DNA of 64,000 bases. It comes from Haloprofundus salilacus. Its GTDB lineage: Archaea; Halobacteriota; Halobacteria; Halobacteriales; Haloferacaceae. The notes beneath the pieces are model-generated. The model was not told the DNA's origin. It did not search any database and worked only from the letters and a program-made list of their open reading frames with translations. A program made the position numbers and the translations under genes. Where the stretch lies: the NCBI RefSeq assembly GCF_020150815.1, contig NZ_CP083724.1, positions 1 through 64,000 of the forward strand, read 5' to 3'. Of the stretch, positions 25,184 to 35,117 are shown one piece after another; position 1 is the stretch's first letter, and each line of letters begins with the position of its first letter.

Positions 25184-27121
25184 CTACGACTCGGCGGCAA
25201 ACGTCGCCGTCGAAATGGTCGGATAGGTCTCAGCGAGTTCCGTTGCCTCCTCGGGAAGGACGGCGGCGATGACGTACTCGGCGTGCATCTCGAAGTAGTC
25301 CAGTAGTCCCTGAATTCGCTCGGCGTCAAGCATCTCGACAGCATCGACGACGACGATTGGGAGTTCGCTCGCGACGTCGTGAGCGAGATAGCCCGCGAAG
25401 GCGACGACGAGACCGATGACCTCACGTTCACTCTTGCTTAGACTCTCGACCGTGTCCTCGTAGGCGGCGCCATCCTCGCTGGTTCGGACGACGTGGAGTT
25501 CGAACTCCGTCTCCGATGGTGTTTCGTCGCTCCCCGTGAGTCGTTCGATCCAGACGCGTTCGACGTTCTCGTAGTCCAGCCTGTCGAGCACTCGTTGCAT
25601 CGCTTCGTTGAACGTCGTGACCAGTTCACGTTCGAGTGACTCTATCCGCTCTCGCTGTTCTCGAAGTCGGGTCGCGACGGAGTCTCGCTCGTCTTCGACG
25701 TCGTCCCGCCGTTCGAGATTCGACTCGAGGCGTTCAATCTCCGCCTCGATGTCTGCGAGTTCGTTCTCCCGCTGTCCCCGCTCGTACTCTAGGTCGGCGA
25801 CATCGTCGTATCGGTCGAGCAGTGCGTCGTCACGCCCGTCGACCGTCTTCGCCTCCTCGGTGAGGCGGCCAACTTCGTCATCGAGGGCTGTCTTCCGTTC
25901 GCGAAGCTCGGACAGCAGTCCCTCTCGACGTTCGATCTCGGCTTCGAGGGACTGTTCGTCGGCTGCGAGCTCTTCTCGCTCCGCCTCTCGTTGCTCGACC
26001 TCTCGCTTCTGCTCTTCGAGTGTCCGAATTTGTTCGGTGAGTACTTCCCGCTGATCGCGCTTTTCCTGCAGTATCTCGCGGACGGTACTAACCTGCTTGG
26101 CAATTTCCCCCTGTTCGACGGCGGTACCGCATGTCCAGCAGGTTACCGTCCGTGAGGTCGGGTCGAGTTCAGCGACAATCTCGTCGGACTTCATCTCTCT
26201 GGGGATTTCCTCTCCGTCGTCCAACAGCTGCGTGTTCATCTCGACGATCGGACTCAACGCGTTGATGGTGGTCGTTAGCTGCTGTTTCTGGTGGTGTAAC
26301 TGCTCTATTTCGGTGCCGAGCGATTCGACGTCTGTTTCCGAGTTGGCCGGGTCAAACTGCGCTTTTTGGGTAATCACCTCCTCCAATTCGGTCTTGAGCG
26401 ATCGAACTGCTTCCTGTTGTGTTCGTATTTGGTCTCGTACCCGCTCTCGCTTCGCGCGCGTCTCGTTGAGTTCATCGAACACGTCGTCTTCACCGGACGC
26501 CGGCTCCTGCGATTCGATCTCCGACCGTACCTCCCGTAGCGACGCCTCGATGTCCTCTAGTTCGGCTCGAACGTTCTCCGCGCGCGCCTGAATTCCCGGA
26601 AGCCGGTCCTCCATCTTGTCGAACTCGGAGAGCTGTCCGTCGAGTTCGCGTTTCCGCTCGCTGAGACGTTCGATATTCTCCTCGATTTCTGCGGTATCGA
26701 CCGGACGCATCAGCAGTTCGTAGAGGTCACCGTCTGCGAGGATACTTCGCCGAATCGGGTTCGTCTCACCCAGCGCGACAAACAGTTCGCAGAGATTCGA
26801 GCTCTCTGACACACGGTTCGCGCCCGTAACCACGTTTCTTCCGTCTCGGTTTTCGACCTCCAGATAGTACTCTTCGTCGTCGCTGCGGAGCGTGACGGTC
26901 CCGCGCTCGGCGTCGCTCTTGACGGGGGGTGTCGGACCACCGAGCACGCCGACAACTCCGCGGAGGAACGACGACTTATTTGATGCGTTCGACCCCGAGA
27001 TAATAGTCACACCTGGCGAGAAAACCATCTCTCCTTGAGAGATTCCGCCGAGATTCCGAACTGTGACGTGTAACTCCCCGAGCGAGTGCTCGATGTCGGA
27101 ATTAGAGTTATGCAGTGACAT
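25184..27121 (-). CDS. Archaea-specific SMC-related ATPase (Sph3-like)
   Basis: A 645-aa SMC/Rad50-like protein. The N-terminal ATPase half has a degenerate P-loop, GSNASNKSSFLRG (about residue 43). Two long coiled-coil stretches (about 145-290 and 345-520) flank a zinc-hook-like CWTCG at about 328-332. The C-terminal half has a signature-like VESLSKSEREVIGLVVAF and a Walker B-like PIVVVDAVEMLDAERI. Only one Cys pair is present, so dimerisation by zinc as in Rad50 is plausible. It is 115 bp downstream of rdfA on the same strand, the arrangement known for the haloarchaeal RdfA/Sph3 pair that affects rod shape. Confidence 0.82.
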   Translation of the reverse strand: MSLHNSNSDIEHSLGELHVTVRNLGGISQGEMVFSPGVTIISGSNASNKSSFLRGVVGVLGGPTPPVKSDAERGTVTLRSDDEEYYLEVENRDGRNVVTGANRVSESSNLCELFVALGETNPIRRSILADGDLYELLMRPVDTAEIEENIERLSERKRELDGQLSEFDKMEDRLPGIQARAENVRAELEDIEASLREVRSEIESQEPASGEDDVFDELNETRAKRERVRDQIRTQQEAVRSLKTELEEVITQKAQFDPANSETDVESLGTEIEQLHHQKQQLTTTINALSPIVEMNTQLLDDGEEIPREMKSDEIVAELDPTSRTVTCWTCGTAVEQGEIAKQVSTVREILQEKRDQREVLTEQIRTLEEQKREVEQREAEREELAADEQSLEAEIERREGLLSELRERKTALDDEVGRLTEEAKTVDGRDDALLDRYDDVADLEYERGQRENELADIEAEIERLESNLERRDDVEDERDSVATRLREQRERIESLERELVTTFNEAMQRVLDRLDYENVERVWIERLTGSDETPSETEFELHVVRTSEDGAAYEDTVESLSKSEREVIGLVVAFAGYLAHDVASELPIVVVDAVEMLDAERIQGLLDYFEMHAEYVIAAVLPEEATELAETYPTISTATFAAES

Positions 27122-27236
27122 GGTATCGAGAGCGCCTTCGCGGGCGATTCATCGTTCATTTGTCTCGGTGGTATTTAACCTTGTATCACTTCTGCTCAGT
27201 TGCTGGTTCGCGGCGGTACCGGCGGTACTGGCGGCC

Positions 27237-27833
27237 TCACTGCTCTTGGCACGAGCAGCGGCCGCGGTCCACCAACCGAGCGAACGTGTACTCCTCTCCG
27301 CACGCTGAGCAGGCGACCCGCAGACTAAGCGTCACGTCGGGAGCACCAATCGTCAGTTCTCCGGCGTTAGAGAGTCGTTCGATGGTCCGTCCAGTTATCG
27401 CTTCCGTCCGGGAGAGGAGCTTGAACACCGTGTTCTTCGCCTCAGAGCGTTCGAGACCAGTCTCGCGGGCCGTCTCGACGCCCAGACAGTGGTTAAGGTG
27501 CGTTCGAATCGTTTGATAGCTCACGAAGTCGTCTACGACCGACTCGGGGTCGACTTCGTTCCGTTCGAGGCGTGAACGGACCTCGACTTTTGTTCCGGAG
27601 CTTACGTCTTCGTCGGTGTAGAGTCGGTAGATGTTTTCGACTTCTCCGTCGAGCGGGTCAACTCCAGCTTCCCGCATCGCCGCCTCGAGCACCTGCTGGT
27701 TGTAGTAGGACTCGAGATCGCGGAGGCTCGCCCCTGCCTTTCGCCGATCGAGAAGCGAATCGTCAAGCGAGGTGAGGTTCCACTTCCGAATTCCCGTGTC
27801 GACCTTGCAGGTCGATTCAGTCTCGTCCGGCAT
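27237..27833 (-). CDS. rdfA: RdfA-like rod-determining factor
   Basis: A 198-aa protein starting MPDETESTCKVDTGIRKWNL. It has SLLDRRKAGASLRDLESYYN in the first third, a helical middle, and a C-terminal zinc-binding tail with CSACGEEYTFARLVDRG and CSC. This matches haloarchaeal RdfA, a protein needed for rod formation and usually next to an SMC-like gene, which is the case here. Identification is from remembered family features and from that neighbour. The copy on this replicon could be an extra one beside a chromosomal set. Confidence 0.75.
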   Translation of the reverse strand: MPDETESTCKVDTGIRKWNLTSLDDSLLDRRKAGASLRDLESYYNQQVLEAAMREAGVDPLDGEVENIYRLYTDEDVSSGTKVEVRSRLERNEVDPESVVDDFVSYQTIRTHLNHCLGVETARETGLERSEAKNTVFKLLSRTEAITGRTIERLSNAGELTIGAPDVTLSLRVACSACGEEYTFARLVDRGRCSCQEQ

Positions 27834-28048
27834 TGACTCCGCTGTGAGCCGTGCTCACTTCTGATTCCTCCCGTATTGGACCATTACTAGCTAGCGCTTT
27901 ATTGCATCGGAACCATATATTTATGGCGGTCCCGAGAGAGCCATAGAGATATGTTCGACCAATCACAGGGATGGACGGCTTCGGGGGCGGACCGGCCGAC
28001 CGTTTCGGAACAGCCGACCGAGAGATTGCCACAAAACCCACCTGACAG

Positions 28049-28714
28049 ATGTCCATAACGGTCAAAGCCTACATCAAACACGACGAGCTCGCCCTCGTTC
28101 CGACGCTGCGACAGTCCGAGGACGTGTCCATCGAAGTATTAATGCAGGCGAACACCGACCCGGACTCCAACGTCTTTCCCTTCCTCATTAGACACGACAA
28201 CCGCCGCGAGCTCGAATCGTGTCTCGAGTCGGACCCCACCGTCGAAGATTATGAACTCGTCGACGAAGGCGACAGCGTACACACCTATTATATCAAGCAC
28301 ACGCCGGATACAGAACTCCTAAGCCCAATCGTGATGACTGCCAACGGGTTCATGCTACACGCGGAGACGAAATCCGACGGGTGGTTCATCAAACTCCAAC
28401 TCCCGGATAGAGAAGCGCTCAACACGGTCTGGAACTACACTGAGGAGCACGATATTCACTTCGACATCATCGAAGTATACGGTAATAGCGGTGGTGAGTC
28501 GGACGTCTCGTACGGACTGACGGACGAACAGACAGAGGCGATGAAGGTCGCGTTCAAGTGTGGCTACTTCAGTGAACCGCGGGAAATGACGCTCAGTGAG
28601 GTCGCCGACGAAATCGGCGTCTCCTCAACTGCGATGAGCGGCCGACTGCGGCGAGGAATGCGGAATCTAATATCCGCCGCGCTGATGGACGACGAAGAGT
28701 TCGAGTTTCGATAG
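28049..28714 (+). CDS. Bat-type HTH_10 transcriptional regulator
   Basis: A 221-aa protein. The N-terminal ~150 residues form the sensor part typical of bacterio-opsin-activator-like regulators (KHTPDTELLSPIVMTANG, then FIKLQLPDREALNTVW). The C-terminal HTH_10 domain has YGLTDEQTEAMKVAFKCGYF and EVADEIGVSSTAMSGRLRRG, the recognition helix. It is preceded by a TATA-like ATATATTTATG at about 27915. It lies 300 bp upstream of the HalOD1 and aldehyde oxidoreductase genes, so it may control them. No ligand-binding signature is visible. Confidence 0.88.
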   Translation: MSITVKAYIKHDELALVPTLRQSEDVSIEVLMQANTDPDSNVFPFLIRHDNRRELESCLESDPTVEDYELVDEGDSVHTYYIKHTPDTELLSPIVMTANGFMLHAETKSDGWFIKLQLPDREALNTVWNYTEEHDIHFDIIEVYGNSGGESDVSYGLTDEQTEAMKVAFKCGYFSEPREMTLSEVADEIGVSSTAMSGRLRRGMRNLISAALMDDEEFEFR

Positions 28715-29019
28715 CGGGCGACACTGAGAGGTTGAAACCCACTCTCCTCTCTCCATTCTGAACTCGTAAACGAAACAATAGTTTTCATCTAATTTCGGAC
28801 CATTTGTCAGAAACCAAATGTTCTTTTCTGGCGTTTGGGGGGCCTACAGTACAAACAATTACAACTGTAGTAATGTTTCGTACGCTGTCCCGAGCTCTGT
28901 TACGGTTGAACTCGATTTGCCGAAATTAACAGAATCGTGGACGTTATTTTGCCTCGGCTATTTATATATCTGGAATATTACCCCCAAATTGTCATAGCGA
29001 TGTTTTACCATGGTAGACC
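28715..29019. promoter_or_regulatory. Promoter region of the HalOD1/AOR operon
   Basis: AT-richer than its neighbours. A TATA box (TTTATATATC, 28971-28980) lies 40 bp before the start at 29020, giving a short or absent leader. Direct ACCATGGTAGACCATG symmetry occurs just before the start codon (about 29008-29023). No gene seen. Confidence 0.5.
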
Positions 29020-29310
29020 ATGAGTAGCACAGCCAATTCGCCGTCAGAACGGAAAACCCATCATCTACGCCACGAATGGGGCGTAGACGGACAAATCAGC
29101 GACAGAATCGTCCGAGCCATCGCGGAGTACAAAAACAATCAACCGGAGGACCTGCCCGGTCTGGAAACGTGTATCAATCCGGAAGCACTCAACACTGTCT
29201 TCGAAACCGAAGGAAGCGGCGGTTGCGGAGCAGGTTGCATCACGTTTTCGTACTGCGGATACACCGTCCTCGTCCAGAGCACCGGCCACGTTCTCATCAA
29301 GAAGAACTAA
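29020..29310 (+). CDS. HalOD1 output-domain protein
   Basis: A 96-aa protein consisting of one HalOD1 domain: LRHEWGVDGQISDRIVRAIA, LPGLETCINPEALNTVFETE and ITFSYCGYTVLVQSTGHVLI. HalOD1 is an archaeal domain found alone or attached to signalling proteins; its ligand is unknown. This copy carries four Cys within a short stretch (GGCGAGC and SYCG), unusual in a halophile protein and suggesting a redox or metal function. It ends 22 bp before the aldehyde:ferredoxin oxidoreductase gene and is probably in one operon with it. Confidence 0.85.
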   Translation: MSSTANSPSERKTHHLRHEWGVDGQISDRIVRAIAEYKNNQPEDLPGLETCINPEALNTVFETEGSGGCGAGCITFSYCGYTVLVQSTGHVLIKKN

Positions 29311-29332
29311 CGGAATCAACAACACCACAACA

Positions 29333-31273
29333 ATGACTGATATCGGCGGTTTCCAGGACCACATCGCACGAATTGACCTCGGTGCACGTGACATCACGTA
29401 CGATGGAATAGACGATGAAGACGCGAAAAAGTACATCGGGGCACGCGGCCTCGGCGTGAAGTATATCTTCGACGCTGGACCGGACGTCGATCCACTCGGA
29501 CCCGATAATCGATTGGCGTTCATGAACGGTCCACTGACGGGCACGCAAGTGACCATGAGTGGTCGCATCGCAGTCTGTACGAAGTCGCCGCTCACCGGCA
29601 CGGTGACCGACTCCCACCACGGCGGCTGGTCGGGGGCACGGCTGAAATGGGCTGGTTTCGACGGCTTACTGTTTGAGGGACAGGCTGAAGAGCCGGTCTA
29701 CGCCTACGTCGATGATGGCAAGGTCGAATTGCGCGACGCGGCTCACCTCTGGGGGAAAGGTGTCCACGAAACTCGGGATACTATTGATTCGGAACTCGAC
29801 GGCGAATTCGGGAAGAACCTCTCGATTATGGCTATCGGCCCCGGTGGTGAGAACGAGGTGCGCTACGCCTGCATTATGAATGAGGACGACCGCGCCTCGG
29901 GACGCGGCGGCACCGGCTGTGTGATGGGGTCGAAGAACCTGAAGGCGGTCGTTATCAAATCCGGCACGCGGATGCCGAAACCGAAGGACCCGGAGACGTT
30001 CCAGGAGGGTCACAAGCAGGCGATGAAGGCAATCACCGAGTCCGATGTCACCGCGCCGAACGAAGGCGGCCTCTCGATGTACGGGACGAACGTTCTGATG
30101 AACATCACCGAGGAGATGGACGGTCATCCGACCAAAAACGGCCGTTACACCTCCGGCGATGCGTACAACGAAGGCGAGAAAGACCGGCCACACGACCTTG
30201 ATGCCGAGAAGATCAGCGGTGAGAACGTCCGCGAGAACATCCTTGTCGACGAGCCGACGTGTCACTCCTGCCCGGTCGCTTGTAAGAAGGAGGTCGAAGC
30301 CAATGTGATGCACAAGGGCGAGGAGATGAACGTCCGCATGGAATCCTTCGAGTACGAGTCTGCCTGGGCGCTGGGGACGAACTCGGCGAACGACGACCGG
30401 GACCGCATCGCCGTCATGATCGATCGCTGTAACGACATGGGCGTCGACACCATCGAGATGGGCAACATGATGGCAATGGCGATGGACGCGACCGAGATGG
30501 GATATCTCGACCAACTAGACGATGGCCTCGAGTGGGGCGACGCCGAGACGATGATTGAGATGATAGAGCGCGTTGCCCACCGGAAGGACGAACTGGGCGA
30601 TCTTCTCGCCGGCGGTCAAAAACATGTCGCTGACGAACTCAACGCGCACGACTGTCGGCTCGACGTGAAGGGTCAGGCGATCGCGGCCTATGATCCGCGC
30701 TGCATGAAGGGGATGGGTATCGCCTACGCCACCTCCAACCGCGGGGCGTGTCACCTGCGAGGCTACACGCCGGCGGCCGAGATTCTCGGCATCCCCGAGA
30801 AGGTCGACCCTTACGAGTGGGAGGGAAAGGGCGAGCTCACCGCCACCTTCCAGGACCTCCACGCTATCTCCGACAGTTTCGACATCTGCAAGTTCAACGC
30901 CTTCGCGGAGGGCATCGAGGAGTATGTCCTTCAGTACAACGGCATGACGGGGCTGGAGTACAGCGAAGAGGAACTCCTGGAGGCGGGCGAGCGAATTTAC
31001 AATCTTGAACGCTACTACAATAACCTGGTTGGCTTTGACGGCTCTGACGACTCCCTGCCCGAAGTGTTCCTCGAATCGGGTGAAACGCCTGGACAGGGCG
31101 CTTCGGAGGGAGAGTACTGCGAACTAGAGATGATGAAGGAGGAGTACTACGAGCACCGTGGCTGGGTTGACGGTATTGTCCCGGACGAAAAACTCGACGA
31201 ACTCGATATCGATGTCGGCCCCGGAACGGGCGTATCGAGCGTCGACGGCAGTTCGGCGCCCGCCGACGACTGA
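29333..31273 (+). CDS. aor: Aldehyde:ferredoxin oxidoreductase
   Basis: A 646-aa tungsten/molybdopterin enzyme of the AOR family. The N-terminal pterin domain has GARGLGVKYIFDAGPDVDPL and FMNGPLTGTQVTMSGR. The 4Fe-4S ligands are CHSCPVAC (about residues 309-316) with a distal Cys likely in FDICKFNAF (~520). ASGRGGTGCVMGSKNLKAVV is also typical. AORs oxidise aldehydes to acids and reduce ferredoxin. It may clear aldehydes (possibly formaldehyde from nearby demethylation), but this is inference. It follows HalOD1 within 22 bp, and a Bat-type regulator stands upstream. Confidence 0.93.
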   Translation: MTDIGGFQDHIARIDLGARDITYDGIDDEDAKKYIGARGLGVKYIFDAGPDVDPLGPDNRLAFMNGPLTGTQVTMSGRIAVCTKSPLTGTVTDSHHGGWSGARLKWAGFDGLLFEGQAEEPVYAYVDDGKVELRDAAHLWGKGVHETRDTIDSELDGEFGKNLSIMAIGPGGENEVRYACIMNEDDRASGRGGTGCVMGSKNLKAVVIKSGTRMPKPKDPETFQEGHKQAMKAITESDVTAPNEGGLSMYGTNVLMNITEEMDGHPTKNGRYTSGDAYNEGEKDRPHDLDAEKISGENVRENILVDEPTCHSCPVACKKEVEANVMHKGEEMNVRMESFEYESAWALGTNSANDDRDRIAVMIDRCNDMGVDTIEMGNMMAMAMDATEMGYLDQLDDGLEWGDAETMIEMIERVAHRKDELGDLLAGGQKHVADELNAHDCRLDVKGQAIAAYDPRCMKGMGIAYATSNRGACHLRGYTPAAEILGIPEKVDPYEWEGKGELTATFQDLHAISDSFDICKFNAFAEGIEEYVLQYNGMTGLEYSEEELLEAGERIYNLERYYNNLVGFDGSDDSLPEVFLESGETPGQGASEGEYCELEMMKEEYYEHRGWVDGIVPDEKLDELDIDVGPGTGVSSVDGSSAPADD

Positions 31274-31399
31274 ACTGAAAGGGTACCCCTTCTTCGTGTA
31301 GGTTGAGCGGTTCGATACCCCCGACCGTTTTTCCGGGAATCAATTCTCCAAATCCATCGTCTTGCGTGCGTCTACGAGGGTTCTGGAACCTCTGTTAAA

Positions 31400-31624
31400 G
31401 TCGACCCGGAAGCGGGGACGAGTCAGACAGGCCACGAGTGTGGCGACTCCGACCCAACAGTTCGTCACATGGAGACACTGACGTGTCCGTGCGATTTCGA
31501 AAATCACTCACTCCTCCGGCATCAGAGACGTTCCTTCGAGATAACAGCGATTACGCAGTCAGGCCGATAGGAGAGTCGATGTAATTCGAGTGCGACGACC
31601 ACGACTGGGCGGAGAAACTATACT
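31400..31624 (+). pseudogene. tnpB: Short tnpB C-terminal relic
   Basis: The plus frame from 31400 reads [19 protein letters not shown] then [16 protein letters not shown], and, after stops, FECDDHDWAE near 31580. These align with the C-terminus of the tnpB relic at 1598-2525 ([40 protein letters not shown]). The zinc-finger cysteines are partly lost and stops are frequent. It lies in the 450-bp gap after the AOR gene; nothing else is seen there. Confidence 0.65.
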
Positions 31625-31728
31625 TTCGTGAAAGACCCAACGCAGTACGCCCAAGTCTGCAAGTTACATCCGTGGGCCAGTAGCCGAACCCCAAAGAGAG
31701 ATCTTCGTGGTTTAGTGCGGAGAGGATC

Positions 31729-32373
31729 TCAGAGATACTCGACGAACGCAGTTGCGAGCTTTTCTTCGGCGCGTCTGAGGTGGTGTTCTACCGTTCGGCG
31801 ACCGACGCCCACCGTGTCTGCGATTTCGCGGGTTGTCGTTTCACGAGGTATCTCGTAGTATCCGCGTTCGTACGCGGTGAGAAACACCTCTCGCTGACGA
31901 TTCGTGAGATTCGGAAGGAACGTACTGGCCGAGAGGACGGGTGTCTCCGATCTGACTGTCGTCAGCTTCTGCTTCGACTCGACCGTCAATTCGTGTTCCG
32001 CCGAGATATCGCTATACAAGGTAGAAAGGTTGGATGGGTCCAGTGCGAGTACGCGGACAACTTTCGCTCCGTGTTCGTATCGGAGGGGAGGTAACAGAAG
32101 ACATCCGTTGGCGGCGATGTGGAGTTCGATGTAGTCGTCTCTGTACTCTTTCAGACACGCCTCGGTGATAACGGTCTGGTCGCCTCCGTTTTCGATTCGT
32201 TCACGGACGCCGACTCTCGATTTGACGTGTTCTACGACTTCGTCCCGTTGGTCGCCTTCGATGTGGAGTAAATCACAGTGGTCGTTGCACCAGAGTTCGA
32301 TTCGGGTGTTGTTTTGGGCCGTCGAACTCGCGTACGGACTGTCGCTTTTGATCCGAAATACCGCCTTGTGCAT
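31729..32373 (-). CDS. Bat-type HTH_10 regulator, divergent from the hut operon
   Basis: A 214-aa protein (from ATG 32373, MHKAVFRIKSD). The N-terminal part is the Bat-like sensor domain; the C-terminus has the HTH_10 domain LTNRQREVFLTAYERGYYEI and TREIADTVGVGRRTVEHHLR. It is divergent from hutU with 87 bp in between, which holds an AT motif (TATTTAAA, 32395-32402). A regulator in this place probably senses histidine or urocanate and switches the hut genes. A longer start at 32394 is possible. Confidence 0.88.
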   Translation of the reverse strand: MHKAVFRIKSDSPYASSTAQNNTRIELWCNDHCDLLHIEGDQRDEVVEHVKSRVGVRERIENGGDQTVITEACLKEYRDDYIELHIAANGCLLLPPLRYEHGAKVVRVLALDPSNLSTLYSDISAEHELTVESKQKLTTVRSETPVLSASTFLPNLTNRQREVFLTAYERGYYEIPRETTTREIADTVGVGRRTVEHHLRRAEEKLATAFVEYL

Positions 32374-32460
32374 GGACCCTATCCCACTCGACACTATTTA
32401 AACCCCTTTCCACATGGAGAGTCCAAACTATGGTTTCGCTAGTCGGTGGTACACGTACGC
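32374..32460. promoter_or_regulatory. Divergent regulator/hutU promoter region
   Basis: The 87-bp spacer contains TATTTAAA (32395-32402), which can be read as a TATA box on both strands. It is 22 bp from the regulator start and 59 bp from the hutU start. No longer inverted repeat was found. Confidence 0.45.
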
Positions 32461-34206
32461 ATGGCCGAGCAACAAACTAGGGACGAATCTGTACACGAGA
32501 TCGAAAGCCCCTCATCGGAGTGGCTCGAATATCAGGGGTCGCCTACGGGAACGGAGATAGAGTGTGAAGGATGGCGACAGGAGGCCGCCCTCCGAATGCT
32601 CAACAACAACCTCGACCCGGAAGTCGGTGAGAAGCCGGAGAAGCTCGTGGTGTACGGCGGCACCGGCCGAGCGGCCCGAAGTTGGGATGCGTACGATAGT
32701 ATCCTGGCGGAGCTCCGAACGCTCGCCGACGACGAGACACTGCTCGTCCAATCCGGGAAGCCAGTCGGACGGTTCACGACCCACGAGCGTTCGCCACGGG
32801 TGTTGATCGCGAACTCGAACCTCGTGGGCGCCTGGGATAACTGGGAGCACTTCCACGAACTCGAGTCGAAAGGTCTCATCATGTACGGTCAGATGACCGC
32901 TGGTTCGTGGGCTTATATCGGAACGCAGGGCATCATCCAGGGAACGTTCGAGACGCTGGCCGAAGCGGCTCGTCAACATTTCCCCGACCGCGAAGGGCTC
33001 CGAGGGACGATTACGGTCACCGCCGGCCTCGGCGGTATGGGTGGGGCCCAACCGCTGGCGGTGACGATGAATCACGGTGTCTGCATCGCGGCCGAAGTCG
33101 ATGAAGACCGCATCGACCGACGGCTCGAAACGGACTACTGCATGGAGAAAACGAGTGATATCGACGAAGCCATCGATTTGGCCGAGGACGCCGCAGAGAA
33201 CGGAGAGCCGTTCTCGATCGCCCTCCACATGAACGCCGCGGAGATGTTCGAGGGAATGCTCGACCGCGACTTCGTCCCGGACCTCGTCACCGACCAGACG
33301 AGCGCTCACGACGAACTGGAAGGGTACTACCCGGCCGGTTACACTGTCGAAGAAGCCGACGCGCTCCGCGAGGAAGATCCCGACCGGTACGTCGAAGAGA
33401 GCCTCGACACGATGCAACGTCACGTCAAAGGTATCCTCGCCATGCAAGAGCGAGGGTCGGTGGCCTTCGAGTACGGAAACAACATCCGGGGACAGGTGCA
33501 GACGCATCGAGGGATGGCGAACGCGTTCGATTTCCCGGGGTTCGTTCCGGCGTACATCCGTCCACTGTTCTGCCGTGGGAAGGGGCCGTTCCGCTGGGTC
33601 GCCCTCTCTGGTTCAGAGGCTGACATCCACCGGACCGACCGAGCCGTGAAAGAGCTCTTTCCCGATAAGGAACAACTGCATCGCTGGATCGACCTCGCAC
33701 AGGAAGAGGTCTCGTTCCAGGGACTCCCGAGTCGCGTCTGCTGGCTGGGGTACGAGACTGACGAGGACGGCCTGACCGAACGTGCGCGGTTCGCCCTCCG
33801 AATCAACGAACTCGTCGCCGCCGACGAGATTACAGCGCCGGTCGTCGTCACGCGCGACCACCTCGATGCCGGTAGCGTCGCCAGTCCGAATCGGGAAACT
33901 GAGGCGATGCGGGACGGGTCGGACGCTGTTGCCGACTGGCCAATCCTCAACGCCTTGCTCAACTGTGCAGCCGGTGCCGATATCGTGAGCGTCCACGACG
34001 GCGGTGGCGTCGGAATCGGAAACTCCCTACACACCAACAATCACGTCGTGCTCGACGGGTCCGACCTCGCCGCCGAGAAGGCACAGCGCGTGTTCACCAC
34101 AGACCCGGGCATGGGAATCGTCCGCCACGTCGACGCCGGATACGAGGACGCACTTGAGGAGGCCACGGCGTCGGACGTCCACATCCCAATGCGGGAGGAC
34201 CAATGA
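32461..34206 (+). CDS. hutU: Urocanate hydratase
   Basis: A 581-aa urocanase: NAD-binding [18 protein letters not shown], the catalytic-Cys block [17 protein letters not shown], and the glycine-rich [16 protein letters not shown]. It hydrates urocanate to imidazolone propionate in the histidine degradation pathway and uses NAD+ as a bound electrophile. ATG 32461 ([11 protein letters not shown]) gives the usual length; an ATG at 32446 adds five residues. First gene of a four-gene operon whose members overlap. Confidence 0.96.
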   Translation: MAEQQTRDESVHEIESPSSEWLEYQGSPTGTEIECEGWRQEAALRMLNNNLDPEVGEKPEKLVVYGGTGRAARSWDAYDSILAELRTLADDETLLVQSGKPVGRFTTHERSPRVLIANSNLVGAWDNWEHFHELESKGLIMYGQMTAGSWAYIGTQGIIQGTFETLAEAARQHFPDREGLRGTITVTAGLGGMGGAQPLAVTMNHGVCIAAEVDEDRIDRRLETDYCMEKTSDIDEAIDLAEDAAENGEPFSIALHMNAAEMFEGMLDRDFVPDLVTDQTSAHDELEGYYPAGYTVEEADALREEDPDRYVEESLDTMQRHVKGILAMQERGSVAFEYGNNIRGQVQTHRGMANAFDFPGFVPAYIRPLFCRGKGPFRWVALSGSEADIHRTDRAVKELFPDKEQLHRWIDLAQEEVSFQGLPSRVCWLGYETDEDGLTERARFALRINELVAADEITAPVVVTRDHLDAGSVASPNRETEAMRDGSDAVADWPILNALLNCAAGADIVSVHDGGGVGIGNSLHTNNHVVLDGSDLAAEKAQRVFTTDPGMGIVRHVDAGYEDALEEATASDVHIPMREDQ

Positions 34207-35117
34207 GTGCCCTCACCGAACCAGTAGCCTGGACTGGGACATCGTCGGACCCCGTGGACGAACAGTTCGGCGACGTCGTCGACGAGGCCGATCTCGAAAG
34301 TGCAGACGAGTACGACGCAGTCCTCGTGGGCGAACCGTACGACGGAGCGGTTATCTCTCGTCGTGGTGCCGCGGAGGGTCCGTCGGCTATCAGAGAAGCA
34401 CTGGAAGCGGTGAAGACCCATCACTTCGATGCGGGACCTGTCGACGGTCTCGCCGACCTCGGCGACGTGAACGTTCCCACGGGATCAGTTGCAGACGTAC
34501 AGGATGCGATTCGGAACGTTACCGATTCCGTCCACGCACTCGATGCGCTTCCCGTGTTTCTCGGCGGCGACAACTCGTTGACCGTCCCGAACGTCGCACC
34601 GTTGCTCGAGGATGCGAGTGTCGGGGTTCTCAACGTCGATGCGCACCTGGACGTTCGGGAGGTACGAGACGGACCGACGAGCGGGACGCCCTATCGTCAG
34701 TTGCACGAGGCCGGACTCGACGGCTACGCCTGCATCGGCGCTCGACACTTCGAGACGAGTACGGCCTACCACGACTACGTCCGTGAGAACAGCGGAACAG
34801 TCGTGACAGCCGAGGAAGTCGCGGATGATCTCGTCGCGGCCGTCGACCGTGCACTCTCCGGTCTCGACACCGTCGACCGGCTCTATTGCAGCGTCGATAT
34901 CGACGTTCTCGATGCGAGCTACCCCGGTTGTAGCGCGCCGACGCCCGGTGGGTTGCTGCCGCGAGAACTGTTCCAACTCGTCCGCCTCGTCGCCGCTGAC
35001 GAACGAATCGCAGGCTTCGAACTCGTCGAGTGCGCGCCGCCGCTCGACGCCGAGGGTCGAACCGTCGACGCCGCCGCACGTACTGTCGCACACTTTCTTT
35101 CGGGGTGGTCTGCGTGA
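34203..35117 (+). CDS. hutG: Formimidoylglutamase
   Basis: A 304-aa ureohydrolase. Metal motifs are [12 protein letters not shown] (the usual GGDHS has Asn in place of His), [11 protein letters not shown] and [17 protein letters not shown]. It splits N-formimidoyl-glutamate into glutamate and formamide in the arginase-like branch of histidine degradation. It overlaps hutU by 4 bp (ATGA). The GGDNS variant occurs in some haloarchaeal copies, so loss of activity is not implied. Confidence 0.93.
   Translation: MSALTEPVAWTGTSSDPVDEQFGDVVDEADLESADEYDAVLVGEPYDGAVISRRGAAEGPSAIREALEAVKTHHFDAGPVDGLADLGDVNVPTGSVADVQDAIRNVTDSVHALDALPVFLGGDNSLTVPNVAPLLEDASVGVLNVDAHLDVREVRDGPTSGTPYRQLHEAGLDGYACIGARHFETSTAYHDYVRENSGTVVTAEEVADDLVAAVDRALSGLDTVDRLYCSVDIDVLDASYPGCSAPTPGGLLPRELFQLVRLVAADERIAGFELVECAPPLDAEGRTVDAAARTVAHFLSGWSA

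Noticed and set aside
29666-30514. 282-residue minus-strand frame opposite the AOR gene
   Set aside because: Antisense shadow of a well-conserved enzyme.
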